A DNA stretch of 8,824 nt from Comamonas sp. (GTDB lineage: Bacteria; Pseudomonadota; Gammaproteobacteria; Burkholderiales; Burkholderiaceae_C): positions 1 to 8,824 of the forward strand of contig JAFAIY010000233.1 in assembly GCA_019236485.1 (NCBI GenBank). Direction: 5' to 3'. Under the pieces are notes generated by a model. The model worked only from the letters and a program-made list of their open reading frames with translations. It ran no database searches and had not been told where the DNA came from. A program made the position numbers and the translations under genes. Position 1 is the stretch's first letter; every line of letters starts with the position of its first letter. This document shows positions 1-5,756 of the stretch, piece by piece.

Positions 1-293
1 TGCCTCCGTAGTAGAGCTTTGCGGTGTGGTGAGATCGCCTCCAAAATCTTCGGCACACGGTTCATTGAAATTCCTTCACCGCAGTAGACAAGCCCCAGGC
101 TTCTTGAGGTAGGCCGAGTTGCTCACCATCCTGCCACAGCCGATTACCATGCCACGATTGACCAGCTGGGGGCTCCTACTTCCTATCAAAAGCGGCGGCC
201 TGTGCCTGTGAACAGTGCGAAGCCCACTACCGCTCGAGCGTCTGAGGCTACACGTACGTGGGTGAGTGGAAAATGTCCGTTGTGGATTGCGGA

Positions 294-306
294 GGCGTCT
301 GACGCC
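294..306. repeat. Perfect short palindrome GGCGTC/GACGCC
   Basis: The arms GGCGTC (294-299) and GACGCC (301-306) pair perfectly around a single T at 300. As RNA the loop would be too tight without opening the inner pairs, so a protein-binding site or chance are both possible. No T-run follows on either side. Confidence 0.4.
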
Positions 307-360
307 GGGCAGGTATCACGATGCCTTTGAGGTCAAGCCGCTCTGCAAGAGTTCGTATGT

Positions 361-390
361 TGCATCAGCGTATCGACGATACGCTGTGCA
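361..390. repeat. Long near-perfect inverted repeat
   Basis: The arms CAGCGTATCG (366-375) and CGATACGCTG (377-386) are perfect 10-bp complements around a single central A at 376. Outside them TGCA (361-364) pairs with TGCA (387-390) if the T at 365 is bulged, giving 14 paired bases. It lies about 160 bp upstream of the ars promoter, in DNA with no recognisable gene. There is no T-run, so an intrinsic terminator is unlikely. A dimeric regulator or recombinase site is the natural reading, but no cognate protein is encoded nearby. Confidence 0.6.
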
Positions 391-504
391 AGCTCCATAA
401 GCGCAGCGCTCAAGCCTTACGTGATGACCGGTATAGCAGGCCTCGGCCATCTAGACTCGAAGGGCAGCAGTGAAGCGGCCCCTTATTTCTGCAACCGGCC
501 AAGA

Positions 505-531
505 GCACTCCTTGAAGGAGCTTGCAATATT
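505..531 (+). terminator. Possible terminator-like hairpin before the ars promoter
   Basis: CTCCT (508-512) and AGGAG (516-520) pair around the loop TGA. An outer GCA (505-507) can pair with TGC (523-525) across a 2-nt bulge. The sequence AATATTTTT follows (526-534), so the arrangement resembles a weak intrinsic terminator that would insulate the ars operon from upstream transcription. It overlaps the proposed -35 box, so it could equally be a regulatory hairpin or chance. Confidence 0.3.
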
Positions 532-550
532 TTTCGCCTTATCCAATAAT
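522..550 (+). promoter_or_regulatory. Sigma70-like promoter of the ars operon
   Basis: TTGCAA (522-527) serves as the -35 box and AATAAT (545-550) as the -10 box, separated by 17 bp, the optimal spacing. The -10 box matches the consensus at five of six positions. Transcription would begin near 557, about 19 bases before the arsR ATG. The promoter is the best one in the window and is overlapped by the inverted repeat at 546-569, so repressor binding would block it directly. Confidence 0.7.
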
Positions 551-569
551 TCAATAAAAGTTGAATTAT
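546..569. promoter_or_regulatory. Probable ArsR operator (perfect 9-bp inverted repeat)
   Basis: ATAATTCAA (546-554) and TTGAATTAT (561-569) are perfect inverted copies separated by 6 bp. AT-rich inverted repeats with a TTCAA-type core are typical operators of ArsR/SmtB repressors. The element covers the -10 box and the expected transcription start and ends 6 bp before the arsR ATG at 576. Binding of the ArsR dimer would therefore occlude RNA polymerase, giving autoregulation and release by arsenite. The assignment to this ArsR is inference from position. Confidence 0.75.
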
Positions 570-575
570 AGAAAT

Positions 576-899
576 ATGAAAGAAGCTCAAGTCGTTCGCT
601 CTCTCTCAGCCCTCGCTCAAGAGGCCCGCTTGCGTGCATTCCGTGCGCTGGTGGTTGCGGGTCCCGAAGGTCTCACGCCCAGTGCATTGGCCGAGCAGCT
701 TGGCATTGCGGCCAACACCTTGTCGTTCCACCTCAAGGAGTTGACGAATGCAGAACTGATCACCCAGGAGCGTCAAGGGCGCAATCTGGTCTATCGCGCA
801 TCGTTTGAGGCCATGAATTCTCTGTTGGGCTATCTCACAGAAAACTGCTGCCAGGGCGCTGCCTGTAGTCCTGTCTCAGCCACTTCCTGCAATTGCTGA
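576..899 (+). CDS. arsR: ArsR family arsenite-responsive repressor
   Basis: This 107-residue winged-helix repressor of the ArsR/SmtB family should bind the operator just upstream and release it when As(III) binds. The recognition region runs from about residue 33 to 62 (LTPSALAEQLGIAANTLSFH), followed by the wing around QERQGRNLVY. The classical ELCVCDL metal site of plasmid-type ArsR is absent. Instead there is a C-terminal cluster, C91 and C92 with C97 (NCCQGAAC), resembling the three-cysteine site known from Acidithiobacillus ferrooxidans ArsR, plus a tail with C105 and C107. The ATG at 576 is preferred over an in-frame TTG at 561, which lies inside the operator and only about 4 bases after the predicted transcription start. 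No strong Shine-Dalgarno is visible. First gene of the ars operon; arsI starts 11 bp after its stop. Confidence 0.92.
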   Translation: MKEAQVVRSLSALAQEARLRAFRALVVAGPEGLTPSALAEQLGIAANTLSFHLKELTNAELITQERQGRNLVYRASFEAMNSLLGYLTENCCQGAACSPVSATSCNC

Positions 900-910
900 T
901 GGAGCACACG

Positions 911-1411
911 ATGAAGCGCTTTCACGTTCACATGCATGTTGATGATCTTGCCAAGAACATCGCTTTCTATTCCAAACTCTTTGGTGTCGAGCCCACTCGC
1001 ATAGAGAGTGACTACGCCAAATGGATGCTGGAAGACCCACGCATCAATTTCGCCATCTCCACCCGCGGCAATGCCCAGGCGGGGCTCGATCACCTGGGCT
1101 TCCAGGTCGATGATGCAGCCGAGTTGGCTGCACTCAAGGCCCAGGCAGAAGCAGCCGATATGGCGATGCTCGATGAAGGCGAAACCACCTGCTGCTATGC
1201 CCGCAGCGAAAAGCACTGGATCACTGATCCGCAAGGCGTGGCATGGGAGCACTTCCATTCGCTAGGCGACATCCCTGTGTTCAATGAGTCGGCAGCCCCT
1301 ACGGCTACCGCCTGCTGCGCACCAACCACTGCCACCCCAGCAGCCGCATCTAGTTGCTGCGGGCCACGCACTACGGCCGCCCCGCTAAATCTTGCTGCTA
1401 GACCATCATGA
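911..1411 (+). CDS. arsI: ArsI/CadI family C-As lyase-like metalloenzyme
   Basis: This 166-residue vicinal-oxygen-chelate (glyoxalase/bleomycin-resistance fold) protein belongs to the ArsI/CadI group. ArsI is an Fe(II)-dependent dioxygenase that cleaves the carbon-arsenic bond of trivalent organoarsenicals such as MAs(III), releasing As(III). Expected ligands are visible: H5 or H7 near the N-terminus, H61 in GLDHLGF and E113 in AWEHFH for the metal, and the vicinal pair C94-C95 (TTCCYA) for arsenic. Their spacing agrees with characterised ArsI proteins as I remember them. The core ends near residue 126; a low-complexity Ala/Thr/Pro tail follows with two more cysteine pairs, C135-C136 and C149-C150. 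The ATG at 911 is chosen because GGAG (901-904) lies 6 bp upstream; longer in-frame starts lack one. Its stop overlaps the arsC start. The CadI alternative (cadmium-induced protein of the same family) cannot be fully excluded, but the operon favours arsenic. Confidence 0.85.
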   Translation: MKRFHVHMHVDDLAKNIAFYSKLFGVEPTRIESDYAKWMLEDPRINFAISTRGNAQAGLDHLGFQVDDAAELAALKAQAEAADMAMLDEGETTCCYARSEKHWITDPQGVAWEHFHSLGDIPVFNESAAPTATACCAPTTATPAAASSCCGPRTTAAPLNLAARPS

Positions 1412-1914
1412 CCACGAACTCCGCCCCCTTGAATGTGCTGTTCCTGTGTACCCACAATTCAGCACGCAGTATCCTGGCCGAGGCTTTGCTCAACGACATG
1501 GGGCATGGCCGCTTCAAGGCTTATTCAGCTGGCAGCAGTCCACGCGAGAACCAGCGGCCCAACCCGCTGGGCCTGGAAGTATTGCAGCGCGCCGGCATTC
1601 CGATCGATGGCCTGCGCAGCAAAAGTTGGGATGAGTTTGCCGGACCGGATGCGCCGCAAATGGACTTGGTGATTACCGTGTGCGACAACGCCAAGGGCGA
1701 GATGTGTCCCATCTGGCCGGGCCATCCTGCCACCGCCCACTGGGGATACGCGGATCCGTCCGAAGGTGATGCGCCACCCGAGGCCAAGCTGGAGGCTTTC
1801 CGGCAAACCATGCATCAGATGCGTCGCCGCCTTGAGCTGTTGGCGAGCCTCCCCGCCAACAAGCTCCATCATGCAGTCTTGCAGAGCACGGCACGCGAAC
1901 TCTCTGCACACTGA
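1408..1914 (+). CDS. arsC: Arsenate reductase ArsC, thioredoxin-coupled (LMW-PTP fold)
   Basis: This 168-residue cytoplasmic enzyme reduces arsenate to arsenite, the form that Acr3 exports. The catalytic P-loop CTHNSARS (C14 to S21, CX5R) opens the protein and marks the low-molecular-weight phosphatase fold. Two further cysteines, C92 and C100 in VCDNAKGEMC, fit the intramolecular disulfide relay of thioredoxin-coupled ArsC, and the general acid lies in ADPSEG (D116). The length is somewhat above the family's typical 130-140 residues owing to a C-terminal helical extension (LEAFRQTMHQMRRRLELLAS onward). The ATG overlaps the arsI stop in an ATGA junction, implying translational coupling; no strong Shine-Dalgarno is seen. 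acr3 begins 5 bp after the stop. Confidence 0.94.
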   Translation: MTTNSAPLNVLFLCTHNSARSILAEALLNDMGHGRFKAYSAGSSPRENQRPNPLGLEVLQRAGIPIDGLRSKSWDEFAGPDAPQMDLVITVCDNAKGEMCPIWPGHPATAHWGYADPSEGDAPPEAKLEAFRQTMHQMRRRLELLASLPANKLHHAVLQSTARELSAH

Positions 1915-1919
1915 AAGCC

Positions 1920-2987
1920 ATGAGTCAAACTTGTGATGCCGTTTCGCTGGAGACTGGCAACTCTTCGATGAGCGTCTTCGAGCGCTATCTCACGGTCTGG
2001 GTGTTCCTGTGCATCGTTGCCGGCATCGCCTTGGGCCATCTGTTTCCCGCCCTGTTCCAGACCATCGGCGCCATGGAGATTGCGCAGGTCAATCTGCCGG
2101 TGGGCCTGCTCATCTGGGTGATGATCATCCCCATGCTGATCAAGGTGGACTTTGGCGCGCTGGGTGAGGTGCGCCGCCACATCAAAGGCATTGGGGTCAC
2201 GCTGTTTGTGAACTGGCTGGTGAAACCGTTCTCCATGGCCTTGCTGGGCTGGGTGTTCATTCGCCATGTGTTCGCCCCCTGGCTTCCCGCTGAACAGATC
2301 GACAGTTACATTGCAGGCCTGATCTTGCTGGCGGCCGCACCGTGCACGGCCATGGTGTTTGTCTGGAGCCGCCTCACGGGTGGCGATCCGCTGTTCACGC
2401 TCTCGCAGGTCGCCCTCAACGATGCCATCATGATCGTGGCCTTTGCGCCGCTCGTAGGCCTGCTGCTGGGCCTCTCGGCCATCTCAGTGCCGTGGGCAAC
2501 GCTGCTGGTGTCGGTGCTGCTCTATATCGTGGTGCCGGTGATCCTTGCGCAATGGTTGCGCCGCAAGCTGCTGGCCAAAGGGCAAGTGTCTTTTGATCAA
2601 GCGCTGGCAATGATCGGCCCATGGTCGATGGTAGCCCTGCTAGCAACCCTGGTGCTGCTGTTCGCATTTCAGGGCAATGCCATCCTGCAACAGCCGCTGG
2701 TGATTGCGCTGCTGGCCGTACCGATCCTGATTCAGGTGTTCTTCAACTCAGCCTTGGCATACTGGCTAAATCGAGCTGTAGGTGAGAAGCACAACATTGC
2801 CTGTCCATCAGCCTTGATTGGTGCATCCAACTTTTTTGAGCTGGCTGTCGCTGCCGCCATCAGCCTGTTTGGCTTGCAATCGGGTGCAGCCTTGGCGACC
2901 GTGGTGGGGGTGCTGATTGAAGTCCCGGTCATGCTGCTGGTGGTTCGTGTGGTGAATCAAACGCAGGACTGGTACAAAAATAGGTGA
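1920..2987 (+). CDS. acr3: Acr3 family arsenite efflux permease
   Basis: This 355-residue inner-membrane protein with about ten transmembrane segments exports arsenite, most likely coupled to the proton-motive force. The family signature cysteine lies in a membrane segment (C142 in AAAPCTAMVFVWS), and acidic residues of the second half are present: E307 in GASNFFELAVA and E334 in VGVLIEVPVML. These correspond to the cysteine and glutamate known to be needed in characterised Acr3 proteins. The N-terminal about 18 residues are hydrophilic. GAAAG-like pairing is poor, but GAAAG overlapping the arsC stop (1913-1917) and the 5-bp gap suggest coupled translation. An internal ATG at 1968 is possible but lacks a well-placed ribosome site. 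Last gene of the ars operon; no arsH or ArsD/ArsA follows. Confidence 0.95.
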   Translation: MSQTCDAVSLETGNSSMSVFERYLTVWVFLCIVAGIALGHLFPALFQTIGAMEIAQVNLPVGLLIWVMIIPMLIKVDFGALGEVRRHIKGIGVTLFVNWLVKPFSMALLGWVFIRHVFAPWLPAEQIDSYIAGLILLAAAPCTAMVFVWSRLTGGDPLFTLSQVALNDAIMIVAFAPLVGLLLGLSAISVPWATLLVSVLLYIVVPVILAQWLRRKLLAKGQVSFDQALAMIGPWSMVALLATLVLLFAFQGNAILQQPLVIALLAVPILIQVFFNSALAYWLNRAVGEKHNIACPSALIGASNFFELAVAAAISLFGLQSGAALATVVGVLIEVPVMLLVVRVVNQTQDWYKNR

Positions 2988-3004
2988 TGTTGGGTGCCAA
3001 TTTA

Positions 3005-3067
3005 GGGCCGAAAGCAGTCCGATGCAACAGGCCGCTATGAGTTCTCTCACTTCAGTAGTTTCGGCCC
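3005..3067. repeat. Separated 9-bp inverted repeat after acr3
   Basis: GGGCCGAAA (3005-3013) and TTTCGGCCC (3059-3067) are perfect inverted copies separated by 45 bp. As RNA this would be a stem of 9 pairs closing a large loop that itself has no strong structure I can see. No T-run follows on either strand, so it is not a classical intrinsic terminator, although it lies 18 bp beyond the acr3 stop and could still stabilise or end the ars transcript. A pair of ends of a small degenerate element is another possibility. Confidence 0.5.
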
Positions 3068-3141
3068 CATCAGCTGCCAAAGTCTTTCATAGCTAATTAG
3101 CGGACTGACTCGTGCGTCCTGATTTCGCCGTCGCGGTAGGC

Positions 3142-3540
3142 CTATGAGCCTCGTGACAAATTCAGGTACCGCTGCTGTGGCCTCGCCGAATCATCGGTGT
3201 AGCACTGCCCTGTGGGGGCGTACTCGATGACCCGACCATCGCGGATATAGAAAAGGTTGTTGCAGCCCACATCGTCGCTGGTGCATTGGGCGCGCGTGCC
3301 ATGTTGGTAGCCACTGCATGTGGTGGAGTGGGCCATGTTCGCGTAGTTCCTCACCTCGATTCCTGACGGGGTGATGTGTCGCGTCATGGGCATCGTTGCG
3401 AAGATGGAGTGGGTATCCAGGGCATCTACCGGTAAACCTTTCCACGCATCAAGGTCGGACTGACGCACCGTCGGCACCATGGCACAGCCAGCAAGGGCCG
3501 CAAAGGCGATACCCACAATGGCGATCTGAAGTGTTCTCAC
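3142..3540 (-). CDS. Small predicted outer-membrane lipoprotein, function unknown
   Basis: I do not recognise a named family. From the GTG at 3540 the product has 132 residues. It begins with a lipoprotein signal peptide: a basic start, a hydrophobic run to residue 17 and the lipobox LAGC with C19 as the lipidated residue. Alanine follows the cysteine, which argues against inner-membrane retention. The mature part carries four further cysteines (C75, C86, C93, C113), enough for two disulfides in the periplasm, and motifs CTSDDVGCNNLFYI and GQCYTDD. The GTG start is chosen because AGGAGG lies 10 bases upstream; a longer frame extending to 3675 would bury the signal peptide. It is encoded opposite to the ars operon and diverges from the GST-like gene, with about 200 bp between them. 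Confidence 0.72.
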   Translation of the reverse strand: MRTLQIAIVGIAFAALAGCAMVPTVRQSDLDAWKGLPVDALDTHSIFATMPMTRHITPSGIEVRNYANMAHSTTCSGYQHGTRAQCTSDDVGCNNLFYIRDGRVIEYAPTGQCYTDDSARPQQRYLNLSRGS

Positions 3541-3550
3541 TTTTCTTATT

Positions 3551-3556
3551 CCTCCT
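3551..3556 (-). promoter_or_regulatory. Strong ribosome binding site AGGAGG for the lipoprotein gene
   Basis: On the minus strand AGGAGG ends 10 bases before the GTG at 3540. The match to the anti-Shine-Dalgarno is perfect, and it decides the unusual GTG start over the upstream in-frame codons. The spacing is slightly longer than optimal. Confidence 0.65.
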
Positions 3557-3632
3557 GTAAAACAGAATGTAGCAGACGAGTATCTGTTTGATCCCGCACC
3601 CATCTTGGCGGCTAGGCCTGTGGGCCAGCATT

Positions 3633-3650
3633 CAAGCCTTTGTCGGCTTG
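3633..3650. repeat. Hairpin between the divergent genes
   Basis: CAAGCC (3633-3638) and GGCTTG (3645-3650) pair around a 6-base loop. It sits about 90 bp from each of the divergent starts, so it may be an operator for one or both, or chance. No clear promoter pair could be assigned around it. Confidence 0.3.
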
Positions 3651-3741
3651 CGACATTCTGCAAGGTGGACCACATGCCGTAACCCTGCTGCTATGACGGC
3701 AGTGCTAGTGTGAGTCGCTATGGATTCTCGGGAGCATGCCA

Positions 3742-4389
3742 ATGACTCCAATCGGCACCACCTTTGCTCAATCACCCGCGGAGGGCGAGGCGCTGGCCCA
3801 CGACATGCGTGTGCGTTGGGCGCTGGAAGAAGTGGGGCAACCCTATGAAGTGTTTTTGCATGCCTTTCGGGCAATGCAGGAGTCCACGCAACTTGAGCCA
3901 GATTCCCCCGAGCAGATCTCGGCCGACGAAGAGTGTGAACTCTCGCTGTTCGAATCGGGCGCCACTGTGATCGACATCGCGGCACACCATCCAGGCCTGT
4001 TGCCCGGCGATGCGAATGCCCGGGCGCACGCGATCAGATGGTTGTTTGCGGCTCTCAATACGGTTGAGCCACCGATCATTGAGCTTGAAACGGCTTCACT
4101 CATGGAGCGAGACAAGCCGTGGTACTTGCAGCATCTGCCTTTTCTGGAGGGCCGTATCCGCACACGGCTGGGCGCGCTATCTCGTCAGTTGGGTGAGGCC
4201 GACTGGCTTGATGGCGATTTCAGTGCAGCAGACCTCATGATGGTGATGGTGCTGAGCAGGCTTGACGGGAGTGGCATTCTTGCGCGATACCCGAACCTTG
4301 CTGCCTATGTTGCCCGCGGCCGGGCGCGACCTGCCTATCGGCGGGCATTCGATGCGCAGTTGGCTGTCTCTACGGCATTGAAGAGCTGA
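3742..4389 (+). CDS. Glutathione S-transferase family protein
   Basis: This 215-residue protein has the GST architecture: an N-terminal thioredoxin-like domain (about 1-85) and an all-helical C-terminal domain. Visible landmarks are RVRWALEEVGQPYEV (helix 1 and the turn to the second strand), the glutathione gamma-glutamyl binding signature FESGA (70-74), the linker HHPGLLP and the N-capping box SAAD (161-164) in DFSAADLMM. It would act in the cytosol on glutathione conjugates; the substrate is unknown. The usual cis-proline before the FESGA strand appears replaced by serine (S60 in EQIS), and the segment PDSPEQISADEEC is longer than usual. The ATG at 3742 is preferred to the one at 3736 because GGGAG (3730-3734) lies 7 bases from 3742 but only 1 base from 3736. 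It converges on the permease gene. Confidence 0.85.
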   Translation: MTPIGTTFAQSPAEGEALAHDMRVRWALEEVGQPYEVFLHAFRAMQESTQLEPDSPEQISADEECELSLFESGATVIDIAAHHPGLLPGDANARAHAIRWLFAALNTVEPPIIELETASLMERDKPWYLQHLPFLEGRIRTRLGALSRQLGEADWLDGDFSAADLMMVMVLSRLDGSGILARYPNLAAYVARGRARPAYRRAFDAQLAVSTALKS

Positions 4390-4517
4390 CCTCCGGCAGT
4401 AATCGACCTGCCCCAACGTTGACCGGCACCAGAAGCAGTCAGCACGCCAACTCCATCACTGTGGAGTCAGTTGAGCCGATTGATTTGACGTTGACCGTTC
4501 AGTGTCCAATGCCTGAA
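4390..4517. other. Convergent intergenic region with direct repeat and weak hairpins
   Basis: This gap separates the 3' ends of the GST-like and permease genes. The 10-mer ACGTTGACCG occurs twice in direct orientation (4417-4426 and 4488-4497). Between them ACTCCA (4450-4455) pairs with TGGAGT (4462-4467) around a 6-base loop, and GGCAG (4396-4400) can pair with CTGCC (4409-4413). Either hairpin might act as a terminator, but neither is followed by a T-run on either strand. Confidence 0.4.
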
Positions 4518-5750
4518 TCACCCATGCATTCGCCACCACAAATACAGCGCGGTGACGCCTATGGTGGCGATCGTCACAGGCACGCCGATCAGAGCGTGCC
4601 GCTTCCAGTCGATCACAACTCCACGGCGTGCTGCTGCGTCGACGACGATGATGTTGGCGATGCTGCCGACGATCAACAGGTTGCCGGCAAAGGTGCTTGC
4701 CAGAGCTAGCAAGGTGCCGGCCAGCGGATGATGCGCAACGGGCAGGAGCAGCATCACCGCGGGGACATTGGAGACGAGATTGGAAAGCACAAAGGCGGCC
4801 CCAAACAGCGGAGCGGGGTGATCCAGGTGAAGGCCCAGTGCGGCCGAATCCGACACAAGCTGTGCAGGCAAGCCCGTGCGCTGCAACGCGTCGTTGACGA
4901 CAAAAAGTCCCATGAAGAGCACGAGCAGTTCCCAATCGACCAGGCCCAGCATCCGGCTCGAGTGCAGTCGGCGGCCCATCAGCAGCACACCGGCAGCCGT
5001 CAGCGCGACCACCTCTCTCGGCCACGGCGAAAACAGAAACGATAAGAGAATCACGAGCGCTATTACGAGCCCCTTTCCGGTCTGCCAGCGGTTTAAGGCT
5101 TGCATCTCGTCTTCAGGTTGTACCTCGGACACCGTCTCGCCTGCCAGTTGCCACCGTCCCCGGACACAAATCACGATCACCGTCCATGTCAGCACCAACC
5201 CGACAAGCACAGGGGCGGCTGCTTCGGCGGCATAAGCACCAAAGGACAAATGCAATGTCTGCCCAATGAGCATGTTCTGTGGGTTGCCGATCAGGGTTGC
5301 AGCCGATCCGATGTTGGCGGCGCAGGCGAGACCGAGCAAAAACGGAATCGGGTCGAGACTTCGGCGCATGCAGGCATCTACCAGTACGGGGGCGATGGCC
5401 AGGCAGACAATGTCGTTACTGAATACAGCAGATAGCAACGCAACGGCCGCAATCAGCACGCCCAGCAAATTCGACGGGGAAACCGGTAGTGCCGATAGAC
5501 GGACCGTGATCCAGTCATAGAAGCCGCCAAGGCGCATTTGTGCGGACACGACCATGAAAGCAAACAGCAGCAGTACCGTGGGCAGATCAATGGAGCGTGC
5601 GGCCTGCTCGACCGTGACAGCTTCAGTTGCAATCATTGCGATCGCACCGAGCAGTGCGATGCCCGTGCGATCGAGCTGCAAAAAAGGCAATCCTCCTAGG
5701 ATCATGCCGAGATACACCAAGCCAAAAATCACCAGGACGGTTGCGGTCAT
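4518..5750 (-). CDS. Ion-transporter superfamily permease (YbiR/ArsB/NhaD type)
   Basis: This 410-residue inner-membrane protein has about ten to eleven hydrophobic segments and the two-fold internal repeat of the ArsB/NhaD/SLC13 superfamily. Numbering from a possible GTG two codons upstream (5756), the first half carries VFSNDIVCLAIAPV (112-123) and NIGSAATLIGNPQN (148-161); the second carries SNLVSNVPAVMLLLP (325-339) and AGNLLIVGSIANIIV (357-371). These hairpin motifs form the substrate site in the superfamily. A hydrophilic loop near 200-228 (ETVSEVQPEDEMQ) divides the halves. It is closest in appearance to YbiR-like putative anion transporters rather than to classical 429-residue ArsB, so the substrate (a small anion, or arsenite or antimonite) is open. 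Neither ATG 5750 nor GTG 5756 has a good ribosome site. Its place beside an ars operon hints at a role in oxyanion transport, which is inference. Confidence 0.85.
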   Translation of the reverse strand: MTATVLVIFGLVYLGMILGGLPFLQLDRTGIALLGAIAMIATEAVTVEQAARSIDLPTVLLLFAFMVVSAQMRLGGFYDWITVRLSALPVSPSNLLGVLIAAVALLSAVFSNDIVCLAIAPVLVDACMRRSLDPIPFLLGLACAANIGSAATLIGNPQNMLIGQTLHLSFGAYAAEAAAPVLVGLVLTWTVIVICVRGRWQLAGETVSEVQPEDEMQALNRWQTGKGLVIALVILLSFLFSPWPREVVALTAAGVLLMGRRLHSSRMLGLVDWELLVLFMGLFVVNDALQRTGLPAQLVSDSAALGLHLDHPAPLFGAAFVLSNLVSNVPAVMLLLPVAHHPLAGTLLALASTFAGNLLIVGSIANIIVVDAAARRGVVIDWKRHALIGVPVTIATIGVTALYLWWRMHG

Positions 5751-5756
5751 GGGCAC

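Larger units (their letters stand above)
1..545. other. Leader region without a supported gene
   Basis: No reading frame here has a convincing start, length and family resemblance. The longest candidates are a 50-codon, arginine-rich frame on the + strand (321-473, ATG start, poor ribosome site) and a roughly 77-codon stretch open on the + strand from about 98 to 329 that lacks an ATG. Neither resembles a family I recognise. The stretch contains hairpins at 294-306, 361-390 and 505-525, and the ars promoter at its right end. It may be decayed coding DNA or the scar of a mobile-element junction, but no transposase, terminal repeat or attachment site can be identified. Confidence 0.5.

Noticed and set aside
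321..473. 50-codon arginine-rich frame on the + strand
   Set aside because: It is short, has a weak ribosome site, spans the 361-390 inverted repeat and resembles nothing known.
561..575. TTG start adding five residues to ArsR
   Set aside because: The TTG lies in the right arm of the operator and about 4 bases after the predicted transcription start. ATG 576 gives the length usual for the family.
893..910. Longer ArsI starting at TTG 893
   Set aside because: It would overlap the arsR stop and lacks a ribosome site, while GGAG at 901-904 is well placed for ATG 911 and the family begins at that methionine.
3541..3675. N-terminal extension of the lipoprotein frame to 3675 on the minus strand
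   Set aside because: It would place about 45 residues before a clear lipoprotein signal peptide, and the strong AGGAGG at 3551-3556 points to GTG 3540.
4419..5520. Several + strand frames opposite the permease gene
   Set aside because: They are shadows of a high-GC membrane protein gene; their products are low-complexity and resemble no family.
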